Below are positions 1 to 10,254 of a DNA stretch of 64,000 nucleotides, piece after piece (position 1 is the first letter of the stretch; each line of letters opens with the position of its first letter). The stretch is from Clostridium sp. Its GTDB lineage: Bacteria > Bacillota > Clostridia > Clostridiales > Clostridiaceae. The notes beneath the pieces were generated by a model that worked only from the letters and a program-made list of their open reading frames with translations, made no database searches and was not told the origin of the DNA. The position numbers and the translations under genes are program-made. The DNA lies in the NCBI RefSeq assembly GCF_026168755.1, contig NZ_JAPFDR010000003.1, positions 1 to 64,000 on the forward strand, in the 5' to 3' direction.

Positions 1-140
1 AAATGGTTATGCCTGGAGACCACATCGATATGAACGTTGAGTTAATCACTCAAGTAGCAATGGATGAAGGATTAAGATTCGCTATCAGAGAAGGTGGAAG
101 AACTGTAGGTTCAGGAGTTGTTACTTCTATAATCGAATAG
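1..140 (+). CDS. tuf: Elongation factor Tu, C-terminal end (partial)
   Basis: The reading frame is open from the window edge and ends at TAG 138-140. The visible residues ([17 protein letters not shown]..., then [15 protein letters not shown]) are the C-terminal beta-barrel of EF-Tu, the GTPase that delivers aminoacyl-tRNA to the ribosome. Only about 46 residues are present; the GTPase domain lies upstream of the window. The position just before the S10 operon is the usual place for tuf at the end of the str operon in Firmicutes. A strong terminator follows, so the str and S10 units are transcribed separately here. Confidence 0.95.
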   Translation, partial: MVMPGDHIDMNVELITQVAMDEGLRFAIREGGRTVGSGVVTSIIE

Positions 141-205
141 TTTTAAATTCTTTTTAAATGTAAATTTTAAAATTAAAGCGCTTAACAATTGTGATCACAA
201 AAATA

Positions 206-245
206 GAAAGAGTAAGGGAACGCCTTTACTCTTTCTTTTTTTGTA
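206..245 (+). terminator. Rho-independent terminator of the tuf (str) operon
   Basis: A 13-bp stem (206-218 with 223-235, one G-T pair) closes an AACG loop and is followed directly by a run of T. It lies 66 bases after the tuf stop codon. Confidence 0.93.
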
Positions 246-746
246 TTTTTGTAATGGATAATTATAATAGAAAATATTTATAATAGAAAAAGTTGATGTT
301 ATCTATATATTAATATAATATTATGAAAAAATCATTTATTATAGAAAAATTAGCCAATTTACTTTTAGGATATTAATATTTTCTGATTATATAAATTTAA
401 GTTCTATAATTAAATTTTTAGTGAATTAGAGTTGAATTATCAAAAAGAATATGTATTTGTAGCTGGTATTAATTAATAATTTCTATTGTATAGATTATAG
501 GAATATTTAATTTGATTTAATAAAAAATATAAATAAAAACTTAAAATAGACACAAAAAGTGTTTATAATGGAATGAATTGGTTAAATATATAGGATATAA
601 GGTAAGAGAAACTAAAATTTCATCAAATATACTATTGAAAAAAATTTAAATTCGATATAAAATTATAACAGTTGAACGACAGGATTACTTCTAAAAACTT
701 AAAAAATTTTTATAAAAAAATGGTTAAAAAAGATAAAAAAAAAGTC
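246..746. other. Gene-free AT-rich spacer between tuf and the S10 operon
   Basis: No open frame with a ribosome-binding site, RNA gene or clear repeat was seen on either strand in about 500 bases. The stretch is very AT-rich with many A and T runs. The only longer frame here (minus strand, 699-956) has no ribosome-binding site, and its start overlaps the S10 leader, so it was not called. Confidence 0.6.
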
Positions 747-775
747 TTGATAAAGATTTATAAAGATAGTATAAT
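747..775 (+). promoter_or_regulatory. Sigma-A promoter of the S10-spc operon
   Basis: TTGATA (747-752), 17-base spacer, TATAAT (770-775). It is a near-consensus vegetative promoter about 200 bases ahead of rpsJ, and the first strong promoter after the tuf terminator. Confidence 0.85.
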
Positions 776-781
776 AAAGAA

Positions 782-975
782 GTTGTGTAGCATAACGCGA
801 TGAATCAAGAGGTTGCCGGACTTCCGGGTTATTCTTGAGGAGCAAGTCAGGATCTAGAATCCGACGGCAGGAATAGTAATTTATGTTCTTAGCTATGAAA
901 CACCAGGAACAGTTTACATAACTATTGCTGTTGTGCGTTAGAAGTAAAGCGTACATGAAAAGGAGGGAAACCAGA
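782..975 (+). ncRNA. Structured 5' leader of the S10 operon
   Basis: The roughly 190-base untranslated leader holds several pairings visible by eye: TAACGC (793-798) with GCGTTA (935-940) as a long-range closing stem; TCAAGA (805-810) with TCTTGA (833-838) enclosing CCGG/CCGG; GTC-GGAT (846-853) with ATCC-GAC (859-865); and TTATGT with ACATAA. The sequence is clearly richer in G and C than its flanks. Position and folding suggest a ribosomal-protein autoregulatory leader, in the role that L4 plays in E. coli. The ligand is inferred, not shown. Confidence 0.6.
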
Positions 976-1284
976 ATGTCAAAACAAAAAATAAGAATCA
1001 GATTAAAGGCTTTTGATCACACTATATTAGATCAATCTGCTGAAAAAATCGTTGAAACAGCTAAATCAACAGGAGCTAAGGTTGCAGGTCCAGTACCACT
1101 ACCTACTGAAAAAGATGTTGTTACAATATTAAGAGCTGTTCATAAGTACAAAGATTCAAGAGAACAATTCGAAATCAGAACACACAAGAGATTAATCGAC
1201 ATCGTTAATCCATCACCAAAAACTGTTGATGCATTAATGAGATTAAACTTACCTGCTGGTGTAGATATCGAAATAAAGCTATAA
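976..1284 (+). CDS. rpsJ: 30S ribosomal protein S10
   Basis: S10 (102 residues) is part of the 30S head and, with NusB, of transcription antitermination complexes. The sequence [15 protein letters not shown] and the motif [10 protein letters not shown] are characteristic of the family. The start is the ATG at 976, placed after AAAAGGAGGG. The longer upstream frame beginning at 925 would read through the leader and its ribosome-binding site, so it was discarded. It is the first gene of the S10 operon. Confidence 0.97.
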   Translation: MSKQKIRIRLKAFDHTILDQSAEKIVETAKSTGAKVAGPVPLPTEKDVVTILRAVHKYKDSREQFEIRTHKRLIDIVNPSPKTVDALMRLNLPAGVDIEIKL

Positions 1285-1364
1285 TAGCTTAACTATTAAA
1301 TAAACAGTTTGAACGGTTATGATTGCAAAAGCAATCCGCTAATACGTTTAGGAGGTGTAAATAC

Positions 1365-1994
1365 ATGAAAAAAGCTATAATCGGTAAGAAAATAGGGATG
1401 ACTCAAATTTTCGATGAAAATGGAAAGGTAGTTCCTGTAACTGTAGTAGAAGCTGGACCATGTGTTGTTGTTCAAAAGAAGACTATCGAAAAGGATGGTT
1501 ATGAAGCAATACAAGTTGGTTTCGGTGAAATAAGAGAAAAATTAGTTAATAAGCCAAGAAAAGGACACTTTGCTAAGGCTGGAGTATCTTTAAGAAGAAC
1601 ATTAAAAGAGTTTAGATTAGAAGATTGCAGCGCTTACGAAGTGGGTCAAGAAATCAAAGCTGATATATTTGCAGCTGGAGATAAAATTGACGTTTCAGGA
1701 GTTTCTAAAGGTAAGGGATTCCAAGGTGTTATTAAGAGATGGAATGCAAACAGAGGACCAATGTCACACGGTTCTAAGTTCCACAGAGCAGTAGGTTCAA
1801 TGGGAGCTTCTTCTGATCCATCAAGAACATTCAAGAACAAAAACATGCCAGGACACATGGGAGCTGTTAACACTACAGTATTAAACTTAGAAGTTGTTAA
1901 AGTAATAGCTGAGAAGAACTTAATATTAGTTAAGGGTGGTATCCCAGGTGCTAACAAGAGCACAGTTGTAATAAGAAACGCTGTTAAAGCTTAA
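1365..1994 (+). CDS. rplC: 50S ribosomal protein L3
   Basis: L3 (209 residues) is an early 50S assembly protein whose loop reaches toward the peptidyl transferase centre. The opening [16 protein letters not shown] and the central [10 protein letters not shown] segment are typical. The ATG at 1365 follows TTTAGGAGGTG with good spacing; the upstream in-frame TTG at 1323 is rejected because no ribosome-binding site precedes it. It lies 80 bases after rpsJ in the S10 operon. Confidence 0.97.
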   Translation: MKKAIIGKKIGMTQIFDENGKVVPVTVVEAGPCVVVQKKTIEKDGYEAIQVGFGEIREKLVNKPRKGHFAKAGVSLRRTLKEFRLEDCSAYEVGQEIKADIFAAGDKIDVSGVSKGKGFQGVIKRWNANRGPMSHGSKFHRAVGSMGASSDPSRTFKNKNMPGHMGAVNTTVLNLEVVKVIAEKNLILVKGGIPGANKSTVVIRNAVKA

Positions 1995-2018
1995 TTTCTT
2001 TAGAAAGGAGGAGACAGA

Positions 2019-2639
2019 ATGCCTACAGTAGGATTATTTAACAAAGAAGGAAATAAAATTGAAGATATTCAATTAAATGATAAAGTATTCGCTGTTGAAG
2101 TGAATGCAGATGCTATGCACCAAGTAGTTGTTGCATTATTAGCTAATAAGAGACAAGGAACTCAATCAGCTAAGACTAGAGCTGAGGTTAGAGGGGGCGG
2201 AATCAAGCCTTGGAGACAAAAGGGAACTGGTAGAGCTAGACAAGGATCAATCAGAGCACCACAATGGATCAAAGGTGGAGTTGTATTCGCACCAAAGCCA
2301 AGAGATTACAGAATGTCAATACCAAAATCAATGAGAAGAGTTGCTATGTTATCAGCATTAACTAGCAAAGTTCAAAATGATGAAATGGTAGTATTAGATA
2401 GCTTAACATTAGAAGCTCCTAAGACTAAGGAAATTGTTAAAATGTTAAATGCTTTCAATGCTAAGAAGACATTAATCGTTACTGCTGAAGCAAACGAAAC
2501 AGTTTACAAATCAGCTAGAAACATAGAAGGAGTAGCAGTACTTCCAGTTAACAACATCAACGTTTATGATTTATTAAAACACTCAAAAGTAATCATGACT
2601 AAGGATGCTGTATCAAAGATTGAGGAGGTGTACGCATAA
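2019..2639 (+). CDS. rplD: 50S ribosomal protein L4
   Basis: L4 (206 residues) lines the peptide exit tunnel, and in E. coli represses its own operon by binding the S10 leader. The long basic loop with [19 protein letters not shown] (about residues 65-83) is the tunnel extension and is diagnostic. AGAAAGGAGGAG precedes the ATG. The stop overlaps the start of rplW by one base (TAATG), which indicates translational coupling. It is the obvious candidate ligand for the folded leader at 782-975, although that has not been shown for this group. Confidence 0.97.
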   Translation: MPTVGLFNKEGNKIEDIQLNDKVFAVEVNADAMHQVVVALLANKRQGTQSAKTRAEVRGGGIKPWRQKGTGRARQGSIRAPQWIKGGVVFAPKPRDYRMSIPKSMRRVAMLSALTSKVQNDEMVVLDSLTLEAPKTKEIVKMLNAFNAKKTLIVTAEANETVYKSARNIEGVAVLPVNNINVYDLLKHSKVIMTKDAVSKIEEVYA

Positions 2640-2935
2640 TGAAGTTAACAAGCCACGATATAATCAGAAAACCAGTTATAACTGAAAAGTCAATGGCTGC
2701 AATGGCAGAAAAGAAGTACACTTTCATAGTTCATATGAGCGCTAACAAAGTTCAAATAAAGAAAGCGGTTGAAGAAGTTTTCGGCGTTAAAGTTGAAAAA
2801 GTTCAAACAATAAGAACTATGGGAAAAACTAAGAGAATGGGCGTACATGTTGGTAAGATAGCTGACCAAAAGAAAGCTATAATCACATTAGCTCAAGATA
2901 GCAAAGGTATTGAATTCTTCGAAGGAATGCAATAA
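2639..2935 (+). CDS. rplW: 50S ribosomal protein L23
   Basis: L23 (98 residues) sits at the tunnel exit and is the docking site for trigger factor and SRP. The N-terminus with [12 protein letters not shown] and the segment [16 protein letters not shown] match the family. Its ATG overlaps the rplD stop by one base, and its ribosome-binding site (GAGGAGGTG) lies inside the end of rplD, so the two are translationally coupled. Confidence 0.97.
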   Translation: MKLTSHDIIRKPVITEKSMAAMAEKKYTFIVHMSANKVQIKKAVEEVFGVKVEKVQTIRTMGKTKRMGVHVGKIADQKKAIITLAQDSKGIEFFEGMQ

Positions 2936-2993
2936 TATTAAAGCGAAGTATTGGTAAAAATACCAGATAAGCTTAAAGAAGGAGGGAATTAGC

Positions 2994-3827
2994 ATGGCAG
3001 TTAAAAAGTTTAGACCTACTACACCATCAAGAAGACAAATGACAATGGCAAGTTTTGAAGAAATAACTACAAACAGCCCAGAGAAATCACTTCTTGTTTC
3101 TTTAAAGAAAACTGGTGGTAGAAATGCTCAAGGTAAAATAACTGTAAGACACCACGGTGGTGGAGCTAAGAGAAAATACAGAATAATAGATTTCAAGAGA
3201 AATAAGGATGGTATTCCAGCAAAAGTTGCTACAATAGAATACGATCCAAACAGAACAGCATACATTGCTTTAGTAGTATATGCTGATGGTGAAAAGAGAT
3301 ACATTCTTGCACCAGTAGGATTAAAGGTTGGAGATACAATTGTATCTGGACCAGAAGCTGATATCAAAGTTGGTAATGCAAAAGCATTAAAAGATATGCC
3401 AGTTGGTACAGTTGTTCACAACATAGAATTACAAGCTGGTAAAGGTGGCCAAATGGTTAGATCAGCAGGTACTTCTGCTCAATTAATGGCTAAAGAAGGT
3501 AACTATGCAACATTAAGATTACCTTCAGGTGAAATGAGATATGTAAGAATCGAATGTAGAGCTACAATCGGTACAGTTTCTAACACTACTAACGATATCA
3601 TCAACATTGGTAAAGCTGGTAGAAAGAGACACATGGGATGGAGACCTACAGTTAGAGGTTCTGTAATGAACCCTTGCGATCACCCTCATGGTGGTGGTGA
3701 AGGTAGATCACCAATCGGTAGACCAAGTCCAGTTACTCCATGGGGTAAACCAGCACTTGGATACAAGACTAGAAAGAATAAGAAGTATTCTGATAGATTC
3801 ATAATAAAGAGAAGAAATAGTAAGTAA
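2994..3827 (+). CDS. rplB: 50S ribosomal protein L2
   Basis: L2 (277 residues) is one of the largest and most conserved 50S proteins and is needed for subunit joining and peptidyl transfer. [16 protein letters not shown] at the start and the C-terminal [19 protein letters not shown], which holds the functionally important histidine, are clear. GAAGGAGGG precedes the ATG. Full length, no anomalies. Confidence 0.98.
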   Translation: MAVKKFRPTTPSRRQMTMASFEEITTNSPEKSLLVSLKKTGGRNAQGKITVRHHGGGAKRKYRIIDFKRNKDGIPAKVATIEYDPNRTAYIALVVYADGEKRYILAPVGLKVGDTIVSGPEADIKVGNAKALKDMPVGTVVHNIELQAGKGGQMVRSAGTSAQLMAKEGNYATLRLPSGEMRYVRIECRATIGTVSNTTNDIINIGKAGRKRHMGWRPTVRGSVMNPCDHPHGGGEGRSPIGRPSPVTPWGKPALGYKTRKNKKYSDRFIIKRRNSK

Positions 3828-3891
3828 TTGAAGAGAATTAATTCTCTTCAGGCTTACTGGGCCTAGAGATTATGAAGGGAGGCAAATTATA

Positions 3892-4176
3892 GTGAGTAGA
3901 TCAATAAAAAAGGGACCTTTCGTACATGAAGGACTTTTAAAGAAGATAGAAGAAATGAATGCTAATGGTGAAAATAAGGTTGTTAAGACTTGGTCAAGAT
4001 CATCAACAATTTTCCCACAAATGATTGGTCATACAATCGCTGTTCATGATGGTAGAAAACACGTTCCAGTATATGTGAGCGAAGATATGGTAGGACACAA
4101 ATTAGGAGAATTTGCTCTTACTAGAACATACAGAGGACACGATTACGACGAAAAAGCATCAAGAAAAAGAAAGTAA
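3892..4176 (+). CDS. rpsS: 30S ribosomal protein S19
   Basis: S19 (94 residues) binds the 30S head near the A site together with S13. [16 protein letters not shown] and the [17 protein letters not shown] tail fit the family. It starts with GTG at 3892, preceded by GAAGGGAGGC; no in-frame ATG gives the conserved MSRS opening. Confidence 0.97.
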   Translation: MSRSIKKGPFVHEGLLKKIEEMNANGENKVVKTWSRSSTIFPQMIGHTIAVHDGRKHVPVYVSEDMVGHKLGEFALTRTYRGHDYDEKASRKRK

Positions 4177-4197
4177 TCTGGGAAAGGAGGAACACCA

Positions 4198-4533
4198 ATG
4201 GAAGCTAGAGCTATAGCTAAATATGTTAGAATGTCTCCAATGAAAGTAGGAGTTGTTCTTGATTTAATAAGAGGAAAAAACGTTAACGAGGCTTTCGCTA
4301 TATTACAATATACTCCAAAGGATGCTGCAGTTGTTATAAACAAAGTTTTAAAATCAGCTGTTGCAAATGCAGAGAACAATCATGACTTAAATGTTGAAAA
4401 CTTATATGTTGCTGAAACATTCGTAGGTGCTGGTCCAACTTTAAAGAGATTCAGACCAATGGACCACGGAAAGGCGTTCAGAATCAATAAGAGAACAAGT
4501 CATATAACAGTAGTAGTTAAAGAAAGAGCTTAG
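4198..4533 (+). CDS. rplV: 50S ribosomal protein L22
   Basis: L22 (111 residues) forms part of the exit tunnel; its beta-hairpin, seen here around [18 protein letters not shown], is where macrolide-resistance changes occur. It begins [16 protein letters not shown], a typical clostridial N-terminus, after AAAGGAGGAAC. It lies 21 bases from rpsS. Confidence 0.97.
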   Translation: MEARAIAKYVRMSPMKVGVVLDLIRGKNVNEAFAILQYTPKDAAVVINKVLKSAVANAENNHDLNVENLYVAETFVGAGPTLKRFRPMDHGKAFRINKRTSHITVVVKERA

Positions 4534-4553
4534 TAAGAAGGAGGGAAAAACAA

Positions 4554-5222
4554 GTGGGTCAAAAAGTACATCCTCACGGACTTAGAGTTGGAGTTATCAA
4601 AGGTTGGGATGCAAAATGGTATGCTGATAAGAGAACATTTGCAGATAACTTAATCGAAGATAACAAAATAAGAGAATTCGTAAAGAAAGAACTTTTCTCA
4701 GCTGGTATCGCTAAGATTGAAATTGAAAGATCAGCTAAAAGAGTTAAGTTAAATATATATACTGCTAAACCAGGTGTTGTTATCGGTAAAGGTGGTGCAG
4801 GAATCGAAGCTTTAAAAGCTAAGGTTGCTAAATTAGTAAACGGAAAGAACATTTTAATAAACATAGTTGAAGTTAAGAATGCTGAAGCAAACGCTCAATT
4901 AGTTGCTGAAAACATTGCTGCTCAATTAGAAAAAAGAGTTTCTTTCAGAAGAGCTATGAAACAAAGCATCCAAAGAGCTATGAAATTAGGAGCTAAGGGT
5001 GTTAAAACAGCTTGTTCAGGAAGATTAGGCGGAGCTGAAATCGCTAGAACTGAACAATATCATGAAGGAACAATTCCACTACAAACATTAAGAGCTGATA
5101 TCGACTATGGATTTGCTGAAGCAGATACAACATACGGTAAAATCGGAGTTAAAGTTTGGGTTTATAATGGAGAAGTTCTTCCAACTAAAAAAGTTGAAAA
5201 GAAGGAAGAAGTTAACGCGTAA
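4554..5222 (+). CDS. rpsC: 30S ribosomal protein S3
   Basis: S3 (222 residues) sits at the mRNA entry channel. [18 protein letters not shown] and the KH motif [15 protein letters not shown] (about residues 74-88) are diagnostic, followed by the conserved C-terminal domain. It uses GTG at 4554 with AAGGAGGG upstream; GTG starts recur for rpsS, rpsC and rpsZ in this operon. Confidence 0.97.
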   Translation: MGQKVHPHGLRVGVIKGWDAKWYADKRTFADNLIEDNKIREFVKKELFSAGIAKIEIERSAKRVKLNIYTAKPGVVIGKGGAGIEALKAKVAKLVNGKNILINIVEVKNAEANAQLVAENIAAQLEKRVSFRRAMKQSIQRAMKLGAKGVKTACSGRLGGAEIARTEQYHEGTIPLQTLRADIDYGFAEADTTYGKIGVKVWVYNGEVLPTKKVEKKEEVNA

Positions 5223-5240
5223 GAAAGGAGGAATATAATC

Positions 5241-5675
5241 ATGTTAATGCCTAAAAGAGTTAAGCATCGTAAGGTACAACGTGGTAGAATGAAAGGAAAA
5301 GCTACTAGAGGTAATTTCCTTGCATACGGAGATTTTGGTATCCAAGCGCAAACTTGTGGATGGATAACAAGTAACCAAATAGAATCTGCCAGAATAGCAA
5401 TTAACAGATACATTAGAAGAGGAGGAAAACTTTGGATAAAAGTATTCCCAGATAAGCCAGTTACTGAAAAACCAGCTGAAACAAGAATGGGTTCTGGTAA
5501 AGGTTCACCAGAATACTGGGTAGCTGTAGTTAAACCTGGTAGAGTATTATTCGAATTATCAGGAGTTAACGAAGAAGTTGCAAGAGAAGCAATGAGACTT
5601 GCATCACACAAACTTCCTGTAAAGTGTAAATTCGTTACAAGAAGAGATTTTGAGGAAATGGGTGGTGAAGAATAA
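5241..5675 (+). CDS. rplP: 50S ribosomal protein L16
   Basis: L16 (144 residues) organizes the 50S A-site region. [19 protein letters not shown] and the segment [20 protein letters not shown] match the family. The first ATG (5241) is used; an ATG two codons on is possible. AGAAAGGAGG lies at good distance. The stop overlaps the start of rpmC by one base (TAATG), so the two are coupled. Confidence 0.97.
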   Translation: MLMPKRVKHRKVQRGRMKGKATRGNFLAYGDFGIQAQTCGWITSNQIESARIAINRYIRRGGKLWIKVFPDKPVTEKPAETRMGSGKGSPEYWVAVVKPGRVLFELSGVNEEVAREAMRLASHKLPVKCKFVTRRDFEEMGGEE

Positions 5676-5887
5676 TGAAGGCTAGAGAATTAAAAGATTT
5701 AAGAGCAAATAATCCTCAAGATTTAGTTGCTAAGTTAGGAGAATTAAAAGCTGAATTATTCAACTTAAGATTCCAATTAGCTACAGGACAATTAGAAAAT
5801 CCTATGAGAATAAGAGAAGTAAAGAAATCTATAGCCCAAATCAAAACCATCATTAGAGAAGAAGAGATCAGGGCATTTGAACAGTAA
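5675..5887 (+). CDS. rpmC: 50S ribosomal protein L29
   Basis: L29 (70 residues) is a two-helix protein beside L23 at the tunnel exit. [17 protein letters not shown] and [18 protein letters not shown] are classic L29 sequence. Its ATG overlaps the rplP stop by one base, and the ribosome-binding site lies inside rplP (GGGTGGTGAAG). Confidence 0.96.
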   Translation: MKARELKDLRANNPQDLVAKLGELKAELFNLRFQLATGQLENPMRIREVKKSIAQIKTIIREEEIRAFEQ

Positions 5888-5909
5888 ATCTGGAAGGAGG
5901 TAGCCCCTA

Positions 5910-6164
5910 ATGGAAAGAGGATTAAGAAAGAAGAAAATCGGTAGAGTTGTTTCTGATAAAATGGATAAAACTATCGTAGTTGCTGTTGAAACTAAGGTAA
6001 GACATCCACTATATGGAAAAACTATGAATAGAACTACTAAATTCAAGGCTCATGACGAAAACAATGAAGCTAACATGAATGATAGAGTATTAATAATGGA
6101 AACTAGACCATTATCTAAAGATAAGAGATGGAGACTTGTTGAAATAGTTGAAAGAGCTAAATAA
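5910..6164 (+). CDS. rpsQ: 30S ribosomal protein S17
   Basis: S17 (84 residues) is a primary 16S rRNA-binding OB-fold protein. [20 protein letters not shown] and [17 protein letters not shown] are typical. AAGGAGGTAG precedes the ATG. Ordinary length and position between rpmC and rplN. Confidence 0.96.
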   Translation: MERGLRKKKIGRVVSDKMDKTIVVAVETKVRHPLYGKTMNRTTKFKAHDENNEANMNDRVLIMETRPLSKDKRWRLVEIVERAK

Positions 6165-6196
6165 GCTTTTAAAGACTGAAAGGAGGGTAAATTTCA

Positions 6197-6565
6197 ATGA
6201 TACAACAACAAACCTTATTAAAGGTAGCAGATAACTCAGGTGCTAAAGAAATCATGTGTATCAGAGTTTTAGGCGGATCAAAGAGAAAGTTCGGTAACAT
6301 TGGAGATACAATAGTAGCTAGCGTTAAAAGTGCAACACCAGGCGGAGTTGTTAAAAAAGGTGACGTTGTAAAGGCTGTTATTGTTAGATCAGTAAGAGGA
6401 TTAAGAAGAGCTGACGGTTCATACATCAAATTTGATGAGAACGCTGCTGTTATAATAAAGGAAGATAAGCAACCAAGAGGAACTCGTATCTTCGGACCAG
6501 TTGCTAGGGAGCTAAGAGATAAGGAATTTAATAAAATATTATCATTAGCACCAGAAGTTCTATAA
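6197..6565 (+). CDS. rplN: 50S ribosomal protein L14
   Basis: L14 (122 residues) lies at the subunit interface. [19 protein letters not shown] and the C-terminal [20 protein letters not shown] are diagnostic. GAAAGGAGGG precedes the ATG. It is full length, and the spacing to rplX is short. Confidence 0.97.
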   Translation: MIQQQTLLKVADNSGAKEIMCIRVLGGSKRKFGNIGDTIVASVKSATPGGVVKKGDVVKAVIVRSVRGLRRADGSYIKFDENAAVIIKEDKQPRGTRIFGPVARELRDKEFNKILSLAPEVL

Positions 6566-6582
6566 TAGAGGAGGTGGCTAAT

Positions 6583-6897
6583 TTGAAGTTACACGTTAAA
6601 AAGAACGACACAGTAGTAGTTATTTCTGGTAAAGATGCTGGAAAGACTGGTGAAGTTTTAAAGGTATACCCAAAAACAGGAAAAGTTCTTGTTCAAGGAG
6701 TTAACATAGTAAAGAAACACCAAAAGCCAACTAGAGCAAACGCTCAAGGTGGAATAATAGAAAAAGAAGGAGCTATATACAGCTCAAAAGTTATGTTATA
6801 CTGCACAAAATGCAAAAATGCTACAAGAATTAGCAGTAAAATCTTAGAAGATGGTACTAAGGTTAGAGTTTGTAAGAAGTGTGGAGAAACATTCTAA
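6583..6897 (+). CDS. rplX: 50S ribosomal protein L24
   Basis: L24 (104 residues) initiates 50S assembly through a KOW domain ([20 protein letters not shown]). A C-terminal CTKC...CKKC pair suggests a zinc-ribbon form. The start chosen is TTG at 6583, 6 bases after AGGAGGTG (6569-6576), giving [12 protein letters not shown]. The GTG at 6574 that opens a longer frame is part of the ribosome-binding site itself, so it cannot be the start. Confidence 0.94.
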   Translation: MKLHVKKNDTVVVISGKDAGKTGEVLKVYPKTGKVLVQGVNIVKKHQKPTRANAQGGIIEKEGAIYSSKVMLYCTKCKNATRISSKILEDGTKVRVCKKCGETF

Positions 6898-6919
6898 AAT
6901 CTGAAAGGAGGTACTAATT

Positions 6920-7462
6920 ATGACACCAAGACTTCAAGAGAAGTACACAAATGAAGTAATTCAAGCTATGACAGAAAAGTTCGGATACAAAAACATAATG
7001 GAAGTTCCAAAGCTTGAAAAAATCGTTATAAATATGGGAGTTGGAGAAGCTAAGGATAACCAAAAGATTTTAGAATCTGCGGTTGCTGATTTACAACTTA
7101 TCTCAGGACAAAAGCCAATCTTAACTAGAGCAAAGAAATCAGTTGCTAACTTTAAGATAAGAGAGAATATGGCATTAGGATGTAAAGTTACATTAAGAGG
7201 AGCAAAGATGTTTGAATTTGCTGATAAGCTAATGTCTATAGCTCTTCCAAGAGTTAGAGACTTCAGAGGGGTTTCTGATAGAGCATTTGATGGAAGAGGA
7301 AATTATTCTTTAGGAATTAAAGAACAATTAATATTCCCAGAAATAGAATACGATAAAATCGATAAGGTTAGAGGAATGGATATCATCTTCGTTACAACTG
7401 CAAAAACTGACGAAGAAGCAAGAGAATTATTAAGATTCCTTGGAATGCCATTCGCTCAATAA
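6920..7462 (+). CDS. rplE: 50S ribosomal protein L5
   Basis: L5 (180 residues) binds 5S rRNA and the central protuberance. [28 protein letters not shown] and the C-terminal [15 protein letters not shown] are characteristic. AAAGGAGGTAC precedes the ATG. Full length. Confidence 0.97.
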   Translation: MTPRLQEKYTNEVIQAMTEKFGYKNIMEVPKLEKIVINMGVGEAKDNQKILESAVADLQLISGQKPILTRAKKSVANFKIRENMALGCKVTLRGAKMFEFADKLMSIALPRVRDFRGVSDRAFDGRGNYSLGIKEQLIFPEIEYDKIDKVRGMDIIFVTTAKTDEEARELLRFLGMPFAQ

Positions 7463-7477
7463 TAAGGAGGGAAAACT

Positions 7478-7663
7478 GTGGCACGTAAAGCTATTATTGA
7501 AAAGTGGAGCAAAGCTCCTAAATATAAAACAAGAGCTTATACAAGATGCAGAATATGTGGAAGACCACATGCAGTATTAAGAAAGTTTGGTATTTGCCGT
7601 ATATGCTTTAGAGAACTTGCTTACAAAGGTGAAATTCCTGGTTGTAAGAAGGCAAGCTGGTAA
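7478..7663 (+). CDS. rpsZ: 30S ribosomal protein S14, zinc-binding type Z
   Basis: This 61-residue S14 has the two CxxC knuckles (RCRICGRP and [10 protein letters not shown]) of the zinc-dependent type Z form. Alternative zinc-free S14 genes, often under Zur control, exist in some Firmicutes; none is in this window. It starts with GTG at 7478 after AATAAGGAGGG. Confidence 0.96.
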   Translation: MARKAIIEKWSKAPKYKTRAYTRCRICGRPHAVLRKFGICRICFRELAYKGEIPGCKKASW

Positions 7664-7691
7664 ACCTAACGACTGAAAGGAGGCAAATTAA

Positions 7692-8090
7692 ATGGTTATG
7701 ACAGATCCTATCGCAGATTTACTAACTCGTATTAGAAATGCGAATGCTGTAAGACACGAAGTAGTAGAAGTTCCTTCTTCAAACGTAAAGAAGGCTGTTG
7801 CAAATATATTATTACAAGAGGGATACATCAAAAATATTGAAGAATACAATGACGGTGTTGTTCCAATGATGAGATTATCTCTTAAATACGGTTCTAACAA
7901 AGAAAGAGTTATAACTGGAATTAAGAGAATATCAAAGCCAGGTTTAAGAGTATACTGTAAGAAAGATGAAGTTCCAAGAGTTCTTAATGGATTAGGAATC
8001 GCTGTAATTTCAACTTCAAAAGGTATAGTTGTAGACAGAGAAGCTAGAAAATTAGGCTTAGGTGGAGAAGTTGTTTGCTACGTTTGGTAG
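7692..8090 (+). CDS. rpsH: 30S ribosomal protein S8
   Basis: S8 (132 residues) binds the central domain of 16S rRNA, and in E. coli represses the spc operon. [18 protein letters not shown] and the C-terminal [11 protein letters not shown] are diagnostic. ATG at 7692 is 8 bases after AAAGGAGG; the ATG two codons later is the other option. A 65-base gap follows before rplF, longer than elsewhere in the operon. Confidence 0.97.
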   Translation: MVMTDPIADLLTRIRNANAVRHEVVEVPSSNVKKAVANILLQEGYIKNIEEYNDGVVPMMRLSLKYGSNKERVITGIKRISKPGLRVYCKKDEVPRVLNGLGIAVISTSKGIVVDREARKLGLGGEVVCYVW

Positions 8091-8155
8091 TAACTAATTT
8101 TGAAAATTAACTAGATTAACATATAAATCTAACAAGTAATACAGGAGGTGCGGTT

Positions 8156-8698
8156 ATGTCAAGAGTAGGTAGATTACCAATAGCTATCCCTGCTGGTGTT
8201 ACAGTAACAGTTTCTGAAGACAACGTTGTTACTGTAAAAGGACCTAAAGGGCAATTAGTTAAAGCTATGGACAAAGACATGAATATAGCAGTTGAAGACA
8301 ACCAAGTTGTTGTTACAAGACCTAGTGACGTTAAAGAGCACAGAGCTCTTCACGGTTTAACTAGAGCATTAATCAACAACATGATCATAGGAGTTGAAAA
8401 GGGATACCAAAAGACTCTAGAATTAATCGGTGTTGGTTACAGAGCTCAATTACAAGGAAAGAAACTTGTAATGAACTTAGGATATTCACACCCAGTTGAA
8501 ATAGAACCAGCTGAAGGAATTACTTTCGAAACTCCAGCAGCTACAAAGGTAGTTGTATCAGGAATCGATAAGCAATTAGTTGGTGCTGCTGCTGCTGATA
8601 TCAGAAAGTGGAGAAAACCTGAACCATATAAGGGTAAAGGAATTAAGTTCGAAGGCGAAGTTATCAGACGTAAAGAAGGTAAAACTGGTAAGAAATAA
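8156..8698 (+). CDS. rplF: 50S ribosomal protein L6
   Basis: L6 (180 residues) sits near the factor-binding region. [15 protein letters not shown] at the start and [20 protein letters not shown] at the C-terminus are classic. ACAGGAGGTG precedes the ATG. Ordinary member of the spc gene set. Confidence 0.97.
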   Translation: MSRVGRLPIAIPAGVTVTVSEDNVVTVKGPKGQLVKAMDKDMNIAVEDNQVVVTRPSDVKEHRALHGLTRALINNMIIGVEKGYQKTLELIGVGYRAQLQGKKLVMNLGYSHPVEIEPAEGITFETPAATKVVVSGIDKQLVGAAAADIRKWRKPEPYKGKGIKFEGEVIRRKEGKTGKK

Positions 8699-8717
8699 TT
8701 AGGAAGGAGTGAACCTT

Positions 8718-9080
8718 ATGTTCAAGAAGGCAGACAAAAAAGCAAGTAGAGCAAAGCGTCACCTTAGAGTACGTAAGAAAATTTCTGGTACTCCTGAAAG
8801 ACCAAGACTTTCAGTTTACAGAAGTGAAAAAAATATATATGCTCAAATCATAGATGATATAAATGCTGTTACTTTAGTATCTGCTTCAACATTAGATAAA
8901 GATGTTGACGTTAAAGTAGGCGGAAACAAAGAAGCTGCTAAATTAGTTGGTGAACTAGTTGCTAAGAGAGCTTTAGATAAAGGTATTACTGAAGTTGTAT
9001 TTGACAGAGGTGGATACGTATATCACGGAAGAGTTCAAACATTAGCAGAAAGCGCTAGAGAAGCAGGCTTAAAATTCTAA
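8718..9080 (+). CDS. rplR: 50S ribosomal protein L18
   Basis: L18 (120 residues) carries 5S rRNA onto the 50S subunit with L5 and L25. [21 protein letters not shown] and [13 protein letters not shown] are diagnostic. ATG at 8718 is 6 bases past AAGGAGTG; the in-frame GTG at 8709 overlaps that ribosome-binding site and is rejected. Confidence 0.96.
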   Translation: MFKKADKKASRAKRHLRVRKKISGTPERPRLSVYRSEKNIYAQIIDDINAVTLVSASTLDKDVDVKVGGNKEAAKLVGELVAKRALDKGITEVVFDRGGYVYHGRVQTLAESAREAGLKF

Positions 9081-9100
9081 TAAAACAAGGAGGGAAATCA

Positions 9101-9598
9101 ATGAGAATCGATCCTAGCACACTAGACCTTAAGGAAAAGGTTGTTTTTATAAACAGAGTTACTAAGGTTGTTAAGGGTGGTAGAAACTTCAGATTCAGCG
9201 CTTTAGTTGTTGTTGGTGATGAGAACGGACACGTAGGCGTAGGAATGGGTAAGTCAATCGAAATCCCAGAAGCAATTAAAAAAGGTATCGAAGACGCTAA
9301 GAAAAACATGGTTAGCGTTGCTATAGTTGGAACAACAGTTCCTCATGAAATATATGGTAAGTTTGGAACTGGTAAAGTTTTAATAATGCCAGCTAAAGAA
9401 GGTACAGGAGTTATCGCTGGTGGACCAGCAAGAGCTGTACTTGAATTAGCAGGATTAAAGGACGTTAGAGCTAAGTCTTTAGGTTCAAACAATCCAAGAA
9501 ACATGGTAAATGCTACAATCAACGGTTTAGCAAGCTTAAGAACAGCTGAAGATATAGCTAAGTTAAGAGGCAAAACTGTAGAAGAAATATTAGGTTAG
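9101..9598 (+). CDS. rpsE: 30S ribosomal protein S5
   Basis: S5 (165 residues) takes part in decoding fidelity and mRNA entry. The segment [20 protein letters not shown], the [14 protein letters not shown] motif and the C-terminal [18 protein letters not shown] are clear. AAGGAGGG precedes the ATG. Spectinomycin-resistance changes in other bacteria map to its N-terminal loop, which looks normal here. Confidence 0.97.
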   Translation: MRIDPSTLDLKEKVVFINRVTKVVKGGRNFRFSALVVVGDENGHVGVGMGKSIEIPEAIKKGIEDAKKNMVSVAIVGTTVPHEIYGKFGTGKVLIMPAKEGTGVIAGGPARAVLELAGLKDVRAKSLGSNNPRNMVNATINGLASLRTAEDIAKLRGKTVEEILG

Positions 9599-9610
9599 GA
9601 GGTATACGCA

Positions 9611-9790
9611 ATGGCAAAGATAAAGGTTACTTTAGTTAAAAGCTTAATAGGCAGAAAGAAAGACCATATCGCTACTGCAAATGCTCTTGGTCTAAGAAAG
9701 ATTAACAAAACTGTAGAGCATGAGGATACTCCTCAAATCAGAGGTATGATCAACAAAGTTGACTACTTATTAAAAGTAGAAGAAGTATAA
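9611..9790 (+). CDS. rpmD: 50S ribosomal protein L30
   Basis: This short gene encodes 59 residues beginning [19 protein letters not shown] and ending LLKVEEV. Conserved features are the [20 protein letters not shown] core and [11 protein letters not shown]. The ribosome-binding site TTAGGAGGTA overlaps the rpsE stop codon. It lies between rpsE and rplO, as in nearly all Firmicutes. Confidence 0.95.
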   Translation: MAKIKVTLVKSLIGRKKDHIATANALGLRKINKTVEHEDTPQIRGMINKVDYLLKVEEV

Positions 9791-9812
9791 TAAAGAGGAG
9801 GTGCACTAAGAT

Positions 9813-10253
9813 ATGAAACTTCATGAATTAAAGCCAGCAGCTGGTAGCAAAAAAGCTCCTAAGAGAGTTGGTAGAGGTACTGGTTCAGGTTTAGGAAGAA
9901 ACGCTGGTAAAGGTGAAAAAGGACAAAAAGCTAGATCAGGCGGTGGAGTTAGACCAGGATTTGAAGGTGGTCAAATGCCATTATATAGAAGACTTCCTAA
10001 GAGAGGATTCACTAATATCTTCGCTAAGAAAATTGTTTCTATCAACGTTGATAGATTAAACATATTCGAAAACGGCACAGTAGTAACTCCAGAATTATTA
10101 CTTGAAACAAGAGTAATATCTAAAGTTTTAGACGGAGTTAAGATATTAGGAAACGGAACATTAGAAAAGAGCCTAACTGTACAAGGATGCAAGATGTCTA
10201 AGGCAGCGGCTGAAAAGATAGAAGCAGCTGGAGGAAAAGTTGAGGTGATGTAA
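9813..10253 (+). CDS. rplO: 50S ribosomal protein L15
   Basis: L15 (146 residues) is a late 50S assembly protein. [40 protein letters not shown] and the [18 protein letters not shown] segment are diagnostic. AGAGGAGGTG lies upstream. Only one base separates its stop from the secY start, so secY translation is probably coupled to it. Confidence 0.97.
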   Translation: MKLHELKPAAGSKKAPKRVGRGTGSGLGRNAGKGEKGQKARSGGGVRPGFEGGQMPLYRRLPKRGFTNIFAKKIVSINVDRLNIFENGTVVTPELLLETRVISKVLDGVKILGNGTLEKSLTVQGCKMSKAAAEKIEAAGGKVEVM

Positions 10254-10254
10254 T

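Noticed and set aside
246..746. CRISPR array, tRNA or rRNA genes in the gene-free stretch (and elsewhere)
   Set aside because: No regularly spaced repeats, cloverleaf-like sequence or rRNA segments were seen anywhere in the window.
699..956. Minus-strand frame of 85 codons upstream of rpsJ
   Set aside because: It lies across the S10 promoter and the folded leader, has no ribosome-binding site, and its residues look like translated AT-rich non-coding DNA.
6574..6582. GTG start giving L24 the N-terminus MANLK
   Set aside because: The GTG is inside the AGGAGGTG ribosome-binding site; TTG at 6583 has correct spacing and the conserved MKLHVKK opening.
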